Below, piece by piece: positions 23,620 to 34,704 of a stretch of DNA of 64,000 nucleotides. Below the pieces are notes generated by a model that saw only the letters and a program-made list of their open reading frames with translations, was not told where the DNA came from and did no database searches. The position numbers were made by a program, and so were the translations under genes. This DNA comes from Pollenia angustigena (lineage: Eukaryota > Arthropoda > Insecta > Diptera > Polleniidae): contig OV884057.1 of the NCBI GenBank assembly GCA_930367215.1, forward strand, positions 201,799,621 to 201,863,620, given 5' to 3'. The number at the start of each line of letters is the position of its first letter. Positions within the stretch are counted from its first letter, which is position 1.

Positions 23620-23882
23620 TAAATACTCTACGAAACTGAGGCTCGAGCCGTGGAGCATTTAATAGTTACAAAACATATAAAAACAACTAAGCAGACTGCA
23701 TACGCCAGGGCTCTTGGAAACAAAAAACAAAAACCAGCACTACCAGATAAAAGGTTATGGCGCGTTGAAAGTTCTGCGAAGAGAACAAGAATTGGAGTTT
23801 AAGAGACTGGAAACGGGTAATATGGTCGATGAAACATGACGGCTGCTGGCACCTCGCTCGGTCGATTTGTAAAATTCGATGG
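23620..23882 (+). pseudogene. Tc1-like transposase remnant, upstream half
   Basis: Plus-strand frames give YARALGNKKQKPALPDKRLW, then after a shift KFCEENKNWSLRDWKRVIWS and MKHDG...ARSICKI, matching the middle of Tc1-type transposases. Coding ends abruptly at GATGG TA, where a 2.7-kb block is inserted. The rest resumes at 26,607. Frameshifts and a stop show it is dead. Confidence 0.68.
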
Positions 23883-23918
23883 TACAGTATTTATCGTATA
23901 TAAGAACATCTCGTATAA

Positions 23919-26001
23919 AGCCTGGTACTCAGTTCAACATTTCACGTGAAATGCTGTCAAAAAGCATATGAAAAAAACTTGTGCGGAATATCTATGAAAT
24001 AATGTTGATAGAGTAGTACTCTGTTCATTTTGTGAAAAAGTTCCGAAATGTTTCTGGCAACATTCTTTACAACTGCGAAATAATGTAAGCTGCATTTATT
24101 TCACGTGCAATTTCAAGCAAAACAAATAAATATGAGCTGATTATTTAAAAAGAAATAAAAAATTAATATAACACAACCGGTTACAGTTTTTTATCCATAT
24201 CAGCGTTGCCAGAAGAATTGGAAAGAAAATCTTGATTTGGCGAAAAAAAATCTTATTTTGAAAAGAACAAACTTAAAATTTTTGATAACAAGGGCAAAAA
24301 AGTAAAAATTATTAATTTTTTAAAAGAAAATACTTCTTATTATGGAAACTGTTTAAATTGAAATACGTAATTGCCGTATTTATACAAAATTAGATTTTAT
24401 GTTTAAATTGTGTTTTTAATTATATTTTCCATAATATTCTTTCTAAAAATACATTTTAAATCCATTAAATTTCTAATGAATAAGAACGTAAAAAAGTGCA
24501 TCAAAATAAATAACTTTCATCGAAAGTAAATTAATTCTAATATTATAGATGTATAAATTTTGGACAAAAAATTTTAGTTAGGGTGCTATGAAGCTCATAC
24601 ATCATAAGGTTTCTAAATTTTATATTATATTTTTCTATTATATATTTTGAGAAAATTACATTTAAAAAAACTTCATTGAAAAAATATGGATTTTTCTTAA
24701 TATACTCCAAATGGAATTGTTATTAAAAAAATGTTGGTAAGCCTTTTAAAAGATATTCTTAAGCACTTATGTATATATACTTTGTTTAAAAATAATCATA
24801 AACATGGAATATGGAATTTTCAATCCAAAAGCTTCTTAATTCTAGTATTCTCGGTAAATTTTCACCATTAATGTCTCCTCTTGGTCTGGGCAGACCACAA
24901 TTAGAACACCTAAAAAACCCAATGAAATAAAAAGTAAATAACTATAATTTTTTATTAAACGTATGCTTATTATGCTAGATTATACGAATTTATTATATTA
25001 TTTTAATATTTCATTATTTTATTTTACATGCAAGTCATCGAATATGTCGTTAATTTGGCACATTGCTTTTTCGGATCCACCACACATTTCATTTAAACCA
25101 GTTTAAATGAACATATCAGTTATAGAATTCATGTTTCTGTTCTTTTCTTATTTTGTCCAATTTGGTCTGGCCAAGAGGGTAATTTCATAGACTTTTACAT
25201 ATAAATAGAATTTCGTCCCACATGTTTGTCCCAATCGAATCCAAATTAGTTTCATTCGATTCCTCACGTATCATTTATAGAATTCACGCCCCGGTTTTTT
25301 TGTTATATTCGAAAAATATTGCAAGGAAAACCCAAATGTGGTTTGGCCAGGCCAAGACGGTAATCCTAGGATTAAGTTCATTAGTTTTACCTTTTGGTAC
25401 TAAATACATGAACTTTTTTTGTTCTTTAATAAATAAATCTTTATAAAAATAGGTTCTTCTTCACACAATTGTTTTTTTTATCAATATTCCCAATATGAAC
25501 AACCGCTAATCTATGATGCTATTTTAATATTTTGTATGCCCAGAAAAGTGTGCAAAATCAATAGACAACAAGCTGATATAATACCTCATTGTTTTAAAAA
25601 TTTACTGTTTAAAAAACTATAAAAAAAATTATGTATGTTGTACAAACTGAAAGTTAAAAATCTTTATTTCTTAAAATAAAAAATCTTATTTTGAGAAAAA
25701 AAATCTTCATATCTTATTTTGTTCAAAAAATCTTCAAAAATAAGATAAAATCTTAATTCTGGCAACGCTGATCCATATTTACTTTCTTTTTATTAAATTT
25801 TTTATTAAAAAAATAAATCTTAGTAAAATACATGTGAGGTTTGTTTACATTACGCAAAACAATGTCGCATACTTTACAGGAATAAAAACGTCAAATTGAA
25901 CAAACTCGCAAGATAGGTAACATTGATACATGTCAAAATTTTCGTGTGAAATAATAAATGTTGCTCAATATTTTTCACAAATTTGAACAGAGTACTAGGC
26001 T
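23919..26001. mobile_element. PIF/Harbinger-like MITE (TAA duplication), hosts a hAT element
   Basis: The TIRs AGCCTGGTACTCAGTTCAA and, from the other strand, AGCCTAGTACTCTGTTCAAA are flanked by TAA at 23,916-23,918 and 26,002-26,004. A 3-bp TWA duplication is typical of PIF/Harbinger. The body without the nested hAT is about 505 bp and has no coding region. Confidence 0.74.
24201..25770. mobile_element. hAT-type non-autonomous element, 1,570 bp
   Basis: The TIRs CAGCGTTGCCAGAAGAATTG and, from the other strand, CAGCGTTGCCAGAATTAAGA are flanked by a perfect 8-bp duplication ATCCATAT (24,193-24,200 and 25,771-25,778). The interior is AT-rich with a degenerate direct repeat around a TGGCCAAG/TGGCCAGG motif (25,160-25,390). 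No transposase was recognised. It is the innermost and so the youngest layer of the nest. Confidence 0.82.
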
Positions 26002-26606
26002 TAAGAACAAAACGCTTTTAAGAAACATTTTCAAAAATACCATGTCTTTTTAGTGATTTTTCTTACAAAAAAGGTTTCATATAAGAAAAACGCTTATAAG
26101 AAAAAAACTGATTAAAGAACATTTTTCTTAAACACCAAAACCACAAAATGTATAGAAAAAGAAATTATGTAAGAAACTTCCAACGGCAACACAGAATTTA
26201 TGTAGTTTGCATGGACAACGCTGTTTTCTGACAGTTTTACAACAAGAACAAAGTTTTTTTTACTTTTAATTTTAGATGAGCGAGCTGGTACTCATGAGAA
26301 GCTTTGTGTTTTTTGCCAATAAAAACAAAAGTTAAAATTGTTAAAGAAATACAAACGGTATAAAAAGAATTGCAAAAACATCTAAAATAGTGAAAAACTC
26401 TAAAGACATAGAAAATAATTATTTAAAAGTTAGAAATGTTAACAAAAAAAGAGACAGAAAACCAATATACATATGAAAGTCTTATGGCCATAGGTACTTA
26501 TATAAGAAATAAGTTTCTTATATAAAATAATTGTATATAAGAAAGAAACGCTTACAAGAAACTTTTTTCGTGGATTTTTTAAGTTTCTTATATCCGATAA
26601 ATACTG

Positions 26607-26941
26607 TATAATGAAAAAAGAAGATTACTTTCGAATCCTTGAAGACAATTTAGCCGATTTAGTGGACAGAAGGCGAAAGCGGTTTTTTAATAGAACGGGG
26701 ATCCAAAACATACGACTTAAAGCGCAATGCCCAGTTCATAACCCGATCGAAAATTTATGGACTTTTTGAAGAAACAACTTGCGCGATACGATAGTGCGCC
26801 TCAAACTTTAAATGAGCTTAGATGAGAGTACAAGCACAGTAGTCAAATATTTCGGAGCAAACAGTCGATAACTTGGCTAAAAGAATGCCAAGAAGCTTTA
26901 AAAGTGTTATTAAAGCAAATGAGTATGGAACAAGATACTTA
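26607..26941 (+). pseudogene. Tc1-like transposase remnant, downstream half
   Basis: The frame continues from the insertion point as TAATG, giving MKKEDYFRILEDNLADLVDR. It then goes to the CPVHNPIENLW block (equivalent to the DLNPIENLW Tc1 signature), FLKKQLARYDSAPQTLNELR, a stop, and WLKECQEALKVLLKQMSMEQ to a TAA. There are at least one frameshift at NLWTF and one TGA. The join GAT GGT ATA ATG across the insertion restores Asp-Gly-Ile-Met, which fits the family. Confidence 0.72.
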
Positions 26942-26959
26942 AAATTTTAATAAAACCCT

Positions 26960-27660
26960 AACGTTTTTTAAAATCCCGAATAAGTTTTATTATATTTAAA
27001 GCGTTTTAGTTCATTTTTAAAACTTAACAAGTTATCATGTATTCACATGTGCTCACATGTGCTCACCAATGTATTTGATTCTTACTCGTAGAAAAATCCG
27101 TAAGTGGTCTGCATATCCGAATTTTTTAACATTAAGGGTATATGTATTGTACTTTCCAGAACTTTATTTGACAACAAAACCTAAAGATCTTGAAGTTTCC
27201 CTTTAAAACTTTTTGGCAGACCTGGCGTTCGCAATTACATTTTGTACTTTGCCACTTTCATTTACAATTACATTTTTCTTATTCTAAAACAACCGGTTAT
27301 ATAGTAACATGAAGTCTTAAAATTGTTCCTAAATGGCAAAAATCATCAGAGGTTTTTTCTGCTTACCGTTCCGCGAATATGTATTTGATTGAAAGCTGTT
27401 TTATTATTTACAAGTTAAAACGGTTTGTAATTCAACACAAAAAGGTCCCAAAGCATTATCTTTATGATAGCATACAGCCTAAATGTTAAAAGAAACCTTG
27501 CTAAAATTGTGCGATCATTTCTTAGCATACAATTTAAAAAAATTTTAGAAAATCAATTAAATAAGCACGCTTTAAACGGAGCATTATAAATGTAATTATG
27601 AAAAGTTTTTAACGATTAAAACCTTCGAAGGGAAGCCATGGAAAGGATGCACTAACACTC
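26960..27660. other. AT-rich stretch, nothing recognised
   Basis: A short CACATGTGCTCACATGTGCT repeat lies near 27,044-27,063. No coding similarity or TIR pair was noticed. Confidence 0.4.
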
Positions 27661-27669
27661 TTAAAAAAA

Positions 27670-27860
27670 TCTATTTGTGCAACTTCTCCTTCTCCCATTC
27701 CACCAATATTTTTTCGGATGTTGTGTATTAATAACCAAGAACATTGTTCCCAGTTCGGAAAACTCGTATCTTGCCGTGCTCCAGATATACAGAATACAGA
27801 AAAGAACCAATCTCGCCGACATTTTGTCGGATATTGTGTATTGATAACAAAGATAATTGT
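27670..27860. repeat. Fragment of the CCACGCCCA repeat family
   Basis: Two degenerate units with TCGGATGTTGTGTATTAATA and TCGGATATTGTGTATTGATA, plus CCGTGCTCCAGATATACAG, match units at 55.0-55.6 kb. The repeat passes directly into LINE coding at 27,860. Confidence 0.6.
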
Positions 27861-28714
27861 TAATTATTGCAGATGACAGTAACATTTGCCATTCGTACTC
27901 ATATGAATGCAGACCAATGATGAATAATACGCTTGGCCGTGACCTTGACATAGTCTCGGTATGGGGTCGTGCAGATAGTGTCGATTTTATTTCCCGAAAA
28001 CCCCAATGTTGCGTGCTGACCCATAAACGCCCGACAAATTAAGGTGCCTCATCTGTATATTATATGGGTGGTATAATTATTGAGGAATACGAATCTTTTG
28101 ATGTTCTGGGCATGAGAATACAATGTGATGTCCGATGGACAGAACATGTATTCAAGGTGTCGAAAGAAGCATTCAAGTTCCTCACTTTTTAAAGACGGTA
28201 TAAGATGAACTTCACTCCATCTGATCTCCTTACTATTTATACCACCTTTATACGACCGCGTATGGAATACAACTCTCATGTGCGGGCCGGTGCTTCAAAG
28301 TCTATTTTGGAGCTTCTCGACCGGGTGCAGGAGAGGGCGAAGGTTCTCATTGGTGACAGAAGGGTATACAATTCTATTGATTCCCTTGAGCACTGTCGAA
28401 ATGTGGGTTGTATTTGCCTGTTTAATCGTTACTACAATGAAATATGTTCTGACGAAATTAGGGATGTGGTTCCCGAAACCCGAACGTTTGCTCGTAATAC
28501 ACGTTTTTCCTTAAGAAACCATCCCTATTGTGGTCGATTGGCTGGTGAATCGTACAACGCATTACAGAAAGAATTCGTTTTTTTCCGGACTGTTCGTATG
28601 TGGAATAATCTTCTTGCGGAAGTCTTCCCTTTCACTTACAACATGATTAAGTTCAAATCGAATGTTCACAAAAACTACTCCCTCTATCCTCCTTCCCACA
28701 ACCTATTTTCCTAG
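27857..28714 (+). pseudogene. Non-LTR retrotransposon reverse transcriptase, C-terminal part
   Basis: A single frame of 286 codons with two stops (28,040-28,042 and 28,190-28,192) starts at the RT catalytic box IADDSN (family form YADDS; 27,866-27,877). It reads through FDVLGMRIQCDVRWTEHVF, then TIYTTFIRPRMEYNSHVRAG (family: FIRPxxEYxSHVW), LLDRVQERAKVLIGD, LEHCRNVGCICLFNRYY, TFARNTRFSLRNHPYCGRL and FFRTVRMWNNLLAEVFPFTY to the stop at 28,714. This is the thumb/C-terminal half of a Jockey/CR1-type RT. The 5' part is truncated at the ADD box. The 3' end is near 28,790 with CTAACAGAAAAAAAAG. Confidence 0.82.
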
Positions 28715-29858
28715 TTCCAACAAAATGCAATGCATAGGAAGGGGTCATCCCCTGAGTGCTGATCCTAACAGAAAAAAAAGTAATATTATTGAGTTAAAAC
28801 ATTCTTAATAGTTGGAAGCCCTCTCTCCGAGGATACCATCGAATGATAACATCCAACCTTAATAATTCGGTTTGTATTCTGTTTAAATTTACTTTAAATA
28901 CCACGTTTTGGAAAATTATTCAAAATAAGCTCACGAGAATTACAACTAAGTCTTATTTGTTATGGGATTTAATGATTTTTGGGACGCCTTTTGCTTAAAT
29001 TAGGGGTAGTCGTTTTTTTCATATCTCAGTCATATCTCAGTCATTTAATAACGAAATTATGAGCCAATCTGGCTGAATTTTGATAACGAACTCAAACAGC
29101 CATAAGTATATAAATTTTTAAGTAGTTAAAACCCTCTGAAAAGTACCCCTTTATATAAAACCCAACCTTAAGACTTCTGTTTATGTAATTTTATGCTAAA
29201 ACAATATATCGCATTTTGAAAGATTTTTAAAAAGAAGCTCGTTACAATTTTCAATCCCTATTGTATTATGTTTTTAAACGATTATCAAAACATTAAAGGA
29301 TAGTCCTGTTAGAGTTCAAAAATATAAAAGAGGCCTTGGTTAGTTGTGCACTAACTACTAACCTTTAAATATGTTTGAATTAAAATTGTCAAAAAATTGG
29401 AAACCCTACGAGGAGAACCATCGAATTAGAACGTCTAATCTTGATAATTCAGTTTAAGTTCTATTTAATTTTGCTTTTAACCGTTTTTCGCCGACCGTTG
29501 ATTAAAATTACCAGCACTCTTAATAATTTTTTTTTTTTAATGCTTTGTTTTTCTTTTAGTTATCATTTCGTTATTTTCTTCAACATCGATCACAAGCAGT
29601 GTGGCGAAAAATGGATTAAATACCGCAGTTTTGGGAATAATTCACAAGCAGCTCGTGAGAATAACAACTCTTTTTTTTATGCGTTTTAAAGATTTTTGGA
29701 AAGCGTTTCAGTTTCGAAACCCTCCAAAGATAGCAGCTTTAAAAAGGTTAATCTCTGCCGTGATTCTTCTAATAGATTATAAGCAATTTTTTAAAGATCT
29801 TCGCAAGTCGCGCACTACATTCTTAAGTTTTTAAATGGTTTAGTTTGAAGGTTTAAAG
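28715..29858. other. LINE 3' flank and a diverged direct repeat
   Basis: After the LINE end, segments at 28,812-28,890 and 29,395-29,475 resemble each other (GGAAGCCCTCTCTCCGAGGA against GGAAACCCTACGAGGAGAAC, both followed by CCATCGAAT and TTCAGTTT/TTCGGTTT). This indicates an old duplication about 580 bp apart. No gene was recognised. Confidence 0.42.
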
Positions 29859-30406
29859 CCGTGTTCGAAAATAAACAGTACATTATTTAACGTTCAGCTC
29901 ACACACCCAGGAACGATATCTATTTTTTTAGTGATTGTGTAGACATACACAACCCTTAATACCGTTCGAAACTATTTTGAAGACAGAACCGAACATTATA
30001 TAATGTTATATGATGTTCGGTTCTTCGTTAAAAAACAGAACAATTTTAGTGATACTGTAGACAAACATTATATTTTAATGTTCTATAATGTTTTTTTCGT
30101 GTGTGTATTTTGTTTTTGTAAAAAATGTTTGGTTTTTTTTACCAGCCAAAAGGGACGAACCTAATGAGCCGAACCGAACACATGGAAGTTTGTGGATTTT
30201 AAAAAAACCCGAACGGTATTAAATGTTCACATCTTTTGTTGAGTTTGATAAAAACAGTAATATTTTTGTGTTTGAAAGATGACTAACATGGAAACGTTAT
30301 TTTTTTTAATGATTTTCTACACAAACATTATTAGCGTTTCTGTTTTCCACAAATCTACCGAACCGAACATTAAGAAACGATATTTAGTGTTTATTTTCGA
30401 ACACTG
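29859..30406. mobile_element. hAT-type MITE of the same family, 548 bp (copy 2)
   Basis: It is homologous to 21,966-22,394, starting CCGTGTTCGAAAATAAACAG and ending with the reverse of CAGTGTTCGAAAATAAACAC. The flanking octamers GTTTAAAG and GCTTAAAG match at seven of eight positions. Its central palindrome is extended by an extra TTATATGATG. About 120 bp of interior is present here but absent from copy 1. Confidence 0.8.
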
Positions 30407-31295
30407 GCTTAAAGTAACTGAAGACCCCCATAGGAATACCCCAGAAATATAGAAACCAACCATTAGGAATGTGGTTTTTATTAAGATATTTTGCTTGAGA
30501 GATCCCATTTTAAGGAATTACCTAAAAAGAAGCTAGCAAAAATTGCCATTGTTTTCAGATTTAAGGACTCCTTTAAATTTCGGAGCCCTACGAAAATAGC
30601 TCCAGCATGATTTAATTTTACTAAGAAAATTTTTATATATCATTATTTTACTGCAGTATTTTTTTAAAGTTCTTGAAATATTTATGCCGAGGAGTATCAA
30701 GTCTTCCCTACTTCCAGGCGTTACAAACCCCTTAACAAACCGTACATATTGAATTTCAATTGCCTGTTACATTATGACAAACCCAAAGGTCATAAAGTCT
30801 TAAATTAAATCCGTAGATTCTCCATAATGTTGTAAGTTGTAACAACACAAATAACGACAAGAACAAATGATGATTATATTGAGGTGGATAGAATGGAAAG
30901 ATCAAAAAAAGAAAAAAAATAACTTAACATGTATAAAAAGAAACACTTTTTTTGTGATGTATGGCACGCATTTCCTGCTTAAAAATACACATTGTAGTAA
31001 AAATAATTAACAAAAGTTTTAAAACAGAAACAGATGAGTCTTAAAAAGCATTAAAATAAACGCCAAAGTCAACGATGTGGTGTTTGAGTTAATTAGGGGA
31101 ATATTCCAAAACAAAAAACGATATTTTGAAACATTTAAAAATGTGTTTAAAAAACTATTATTGATTATTTTCAAGAAAATCTAACAAAGAGCCAGGTGGA
31201 TTACAGAAATAATGCTAATAGGCGATAGACATACACAAGTCTCTTTCAATTTGTATGTTAACTACATATGTTAAAAATTAGGTTCTTGAACTTAC
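30407..31295. other. Intronic stretch below the TH exon, nothing recognised
   Basis: AT-rich, presumably Btk29A intron. No SH3 exon, TIR pair or transposase similarity was seen. Confidence 0.4.
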
Positions 31296-31442
31296 TTGGA
31301 TTATTGTTGGTTTCACGCCAATGTGTTGCCGCTTGACAGCCAAATGTTGAACGACTGATGCCTTTACAGCAGGACCATCGTTTGCCAGACCAGAGACCAG
31401 GATGAAAACGATATGACTTAGGGGTGTTTGTATCTTCACAAA
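31296..31442 (-). CDS. Btk29A: Btk29A exon, TH-domain BTK zinc motif
   Basis: This 147-bp exon is bounded by a CTTTTGTAG acceptor and a GTAAGT donor on the minus strand. It encodes CEDTNTPKSYRFHPGLWSGK followed by RWSCCKGISRSTFGCQAATH and a polar tail. It carries the BTK (Tec-homology) zinc motif with exact family spacing: His, ten residues, Cys-Cys, nine residues, Cys. The Trp after HPGL and the GC before the last ligand are also in place. This motif packs against the PH domain and binds Zn. The exon starts in phase 1, matching the G left by the PH exon at 54,199. It ends in phase 1 after AAT AAT CCA A, so the gene must continue below this position, but I found no SH3, SH2 or kinase exon down to base 1. 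Confidence 0.9.
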
Positions 31443-31549
31443 CTACAAAAGAATACAAAGAATATAAAATGTTACATAAAAAATTTGTCAAGTATTTTAA
31501 ATATTATTATTTATACATTAATTTAATATAATAAAGGGTTTTCCATTAA

Positions 31550-32190
31550 TCGGTTTCTAAAGTAAAGTTAAATAAAACACACACAAAGCTATGATTTCGA
31601 TGAAACTTTAACTTCATTATAATACTTGAATATTGCCATTACAAAGGGAAAACCATGTGATTTGAATGGCCGCCTCCAGATTGGTTGCAGCGGTCGAACC
31701 TTTTGAGGTAGTGCTCGACCAATTTTTCGTGTCTCGCCGATACCTAGAAGAATGATGGTTTTCAGCGTTTGAAGATTATCCGCGTACACACGGTCTTTGT
31801 CGTAGCCCCACAGAAAAAAATTCTAACGGTGGCAAATCTCATACTCTTCACTGCCAATTGAAGACACCAAAACGTTAAATTGTGCGTTCTGGAAACTTCC
31901 CGTGCAATAAAGCCAAAATCGGTTGTGTGGCTTGTGGCACCGTCTTGTTGAAAGCAAATATATTTCAGTTTATAATCTTCAAATGCAGGCCAAAGAAAGT
32001 CAGCTACCAAACGTCCATAGCGCTCTGAGCCATGAAATCGTCAAATTCGGATTATCCGCCACACTTTCACTCCCAGTAGCAATATTTTCGGCATCATTGC
32101 AAAAATGCACCGGCCAGACCACATCTGTAACACTTCCAGTCTCTTCGAATTTTTTATATTCCTACCAATTCCTTGCACAGTAGATCGAGT
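31550..32190 (-). pseudogene. Degenerate DD41D-type mariner remnant beside the TH exon
   Basis: Minus-strand translations in several frames give family signatures in order: FEETGSVTDV and DAENIATGSESVADNP (N-terminal HTH side, 32,160-32,060), then ERYGRLVADFLWPAFEDYKL, CFQQDGATSHTTDFGFIARE (31,950-31,900), FFLWGYDKDRVYADNLQTLK after frame changes, and RFDRCNQSGGGHSNHMVFPL near 31,660. The FSDEAHF region is missing, so there is an internal deletion joining the N-terminal part to the catalytic centre. A candidate end at 31,534 (AAAGGGTTTTCCATTAATCG) has no clear partner. It lies only about 110 bp from the Btk29A TH exon, inside the intron. Confidence 0.72.
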
Positions 32191-32199
32191 ATGATGACC

Positions 32200-32566
32200 A
32201 TAAGATTTTGTTTGTTGTGCTTAATTCCCAATTTTCTTTCTTAAAAAATACACTGAAATTTGTTGTAGGAGGATAAGCTAGTTGCTATGCGTATTTCACT
32301 GGTTGCTTAGGCCAGATCATTGGGAAACCTTTACCCAAAAACCTTAGAAAAGCCAAATTTATTAGCAAACAAAACTGCAGAGTAAATGGGAATTACAATA
32401 ACCAAATTTTGTTTGCAACGATATCAAAACTTAAACAAAATACCAACAATAAGCACTGAGTTTATCTTTTCTTACATTCCCCACTACTATTGGTTGAAAT
32501 TCTCCCAAAACAATTTGATTAATTGAAAATTTTGTATTCCCAACAAATAATTTGATGGTAAGTTTT
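32200..32566. mobile_element. MITE family with GCTTAATTCCCAATTTT arm (left-truncated copy)
   Basis: It contains GTGCTTAATTCCCAATTTTC, GGATAAGCTAGTTGCTATGC, TTTCACTGGTTGCTTAGGCC and the right end AAAATTTTGTATTCCCAACA. The same order occurs at 43,496-44,600 and, as a compact palindrome, at 44,828-45,105. A fragment lies at 51,020-51,140. At 32,480 the sequence TTTCTTACATTCCCC is the empty site for the Harbinger-like MITE inserted in the 43.5-kb copy. Confidence 0.66.
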
Positions 32567-32694
32567 AACTTTCTGCGCGTTCTTCGGTTCTTAAACGATC
32601 CCTGTTCAAAAATGGCAAACCTTTCACTAAATAAATGATACTTCAGATGACAGATATTTAACAGCTGACATCCTTGCCAGATCGGCTTGAGCTA

Positions 32695-33557
32695 TTCGTT
32701 AAAGTGTTGACCCATTTATTATCCCAAAATCCCAAAAGAAATTCCTAATGAAAATATACCGCACAATTTCTTTATAAATCTATGAAAACGAATAATAATC
32801 GATACATTTTATGGCAACTGGTATAAAAGTATCCGGGAAATTTAAATGTATTGTTAATAAACTGTTGTACAAGGTGGCTTCAAAATCATCTCCATCTCAG
32901 AAGATTTGACATTTGTTAATTAAACAACTCCAAAATACACCTGGTTCCAACAGAATTGATATACTGCACGACCCACAACCGAAATTCTGATGGCCGCATT
33001 TCCTGGTGGCCAGATTTCTCGTTTGGGTGCTTTGCACTAGCCGGCATAAGCGCCCTATTTAACCGCTCTGGCCTTCTTTTTAAGGGGTTTATTAACTCAC
33101 GAGTCTATTTCACCAAGCCCCAGACTCTTGAAGTCCTAAAAAGAATATCCGTTGGAAATGCGGGTACCTATCGCCTGAAGTTCTGGCAGATAAAAAATGC
33201 CATTAATCGGACCCATATGTTAATCAATTATGGAGGCGATATAAATTTTCTTCTTAATTAAAAAAAAAAAAATTACACATCAAATACACACAATCCAAAA
33301 GCAAAACTAAAGTTACTTATTTGTTAAAAATATTTCATCCAAAGAACATTGATCGGGTGACAACAACTTTTGCGCCACCTTGTACAACATTTTATTAACA
33401 ATACATAGAAATTTCCCAGATACCTTTAAACCAGCTGCCATAAAATTTATCGATTTTAATTCGTTTTTAAAGATTTAAAGAAACTGTGCGGTACATTTTA
33501 TTAGAAATTTCTTAGACAAAGATTTTGGGATAATAAATGGGTCAACACTTTAACGAA
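32695..33557. repeat. Palindromic MITE with 175-bp arms, split at its centre by a mariner
   Basis: Left arm 32,695-32,869 starts TTCGTTAAAGTGTTGACCCA. Right arm 33,383-33,557 ends with its complement (TGGGTCAACACTTTAACGAA). Both arms are 175 bp, and other matching blocks are CCCAAAATC/GATTTTGGG and TAAATGTATTGTTAATAAA against TTTATTAACAATACAT. The outer ends are flanked by TA. Removing the mariner and one TA leaves TGTTGTACAACA as the dyad centre. The arms have drifted to roughly 75-85 percent identity by eye. Confidence 0.75.
32870..33382 (+). mobile_element. DD41D-type mariner remnant with TIRs and TA duplication
   Basis: The ends are CAAGGTGGCTTCAAAATC (32,870) and, from the other strand, CAAGGTGGCGCAAAAGTTGT (33,382), flanked by TA on both sides. 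Between them the plus strand preserves broken transposase sequence: a QQN...TARPTTEILMAAFPGGQIS region corresponding to the second catalytic box, TALAFFLRG for the LTAPDFFLWG box, then SRVYFTKPQTLEVLKRISV, NAINRTHMLINYGGD and INFLLN at the C-terminus. Only the last third of the gene remains, so it is a 513-bp internally deleted derivative. It sits exactly at the centre of a 175+175-bp palindrome. Confidence 0.75.
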
Positions 33558-34273
33558 TAGTTCAAATTTACCACAATAAAAAGTCAAAAGATCACGACAT
33601 GATGAAGGAGAAACTGTGAAATTCAACCACACCATAAAACTATGGAAAAAATATTATTTGAGTTGTTCTTCAGCAGTTGTTAAGAGGAAGGAGTTTAAAA
33701 GAACAGACTACAAGTTGGGAACAACCTTAACAAGACGTTACAACTACAAACCTGCTGCAACAAACCGTTAGAAAGGCCATGTAAATATTTTGGAAGGAGG
33801 CTATAAGTTTCAAGGAATTGATTCTTTTTTGGACTAGCTTTTTATTTTTTTTATTTTAGAATTTTACACTTGATTTAAGAAATTTCGGGATGGCTTTTTG
33901 AAAGTTGTCCTATTTTGGGCTGATTTAAGTACTTTCTTACTTAAATTAAGTTTGACTCGTACTAAAAGTAAGTGGGAAAAAACTTAAATTTGGTACGAGT
34001 TTTTTTTTGTGTATACGAATTATATTGGTATATGAGGGATTTCATGTCAAGTGACCCAAATTTTACATCGATGTCTTCCGATTTGGATGAGTTAGAGGGG
34101 GTCAAAGTTTGACATTTTGGCCATACAGGTGTTCTTTCTCATCCATGTAAATTATTACCAATTAATGTTAGCAAAATTTGTCCCAAGTAGCTTCGATAGC
34201 TATTTGATCAATCTTTTGAAAACATTTTTTTGTTTTTCTTTAAATTAAAAATTTTTTTTTTTTTGCGGGAATG

Positions 34274-34304
<31 letters not shown>

Positions 34305-34704
34305 TAAAGGAAAGCTTATGTCTTTTCCTTTAAGTAAGTTCTGGTCTGGTAGGAAAAAATTCAAAATAGTGCTGCATATACTAAAATTTGAAAAACCCTC
34401 GTCTTAGGTTAGATATTATTTTTTTTTATACATAATCCCAATCGCATCCCAAAAAGACGTTTGAGCAAAAAAAAAAAAAAAAAACATTCCGGATAAAAAA
34501 AAAATAAAAAAGTGAGCGTTTTAATCTCATATTTTTTATCACTGTTTGTAATAGAGACACTACAACAACACCACACAAGTAGTTAAAAAACGATTGGCTT
34601 GTTGTGTGTAGAAACAATAAAACAAGGCGAAAACACATTGTTTTCATGTTTAAAAAGTAAAATTGAGAACTCTTGCTTCTCATTTTGTTTATATTTTTAG
34701 GGAA
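33558..34704. other. Stretch with poly-T runs and a hairpin-family fragment
   Basis: 33,920-34,010 resembles the 9.25-kb hairpin (AAAAAACTTAAATTTGGTACGAG). T-runs lie at 34,248-34,262 and 34,273-34,301, and an A-run at 34,464-34,483. No coding was recognised. Confidence 0.42.

Larger units (their letters stand above)
23885..26606. mobile_element. pogo/Tigger-like MITE (TA duplication), hosts two further insertions
   Basis: The ends CAGTATTTATCGTATATAAG and, from the other strand, CAGTATTTATCGGATATAAG are near identical and flanked by TA/TA. The interior carries repeated TATAAGAAA/TTTCTTATA units. It is inserted in the Tc1 gene between GATGG and TAATG. Without its inserts it would be about 640 bp. 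The assignment to pogo/Tigger is inferred from the CAGT start, the TA target and the repeat-unit style. Confidence 0.75.
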
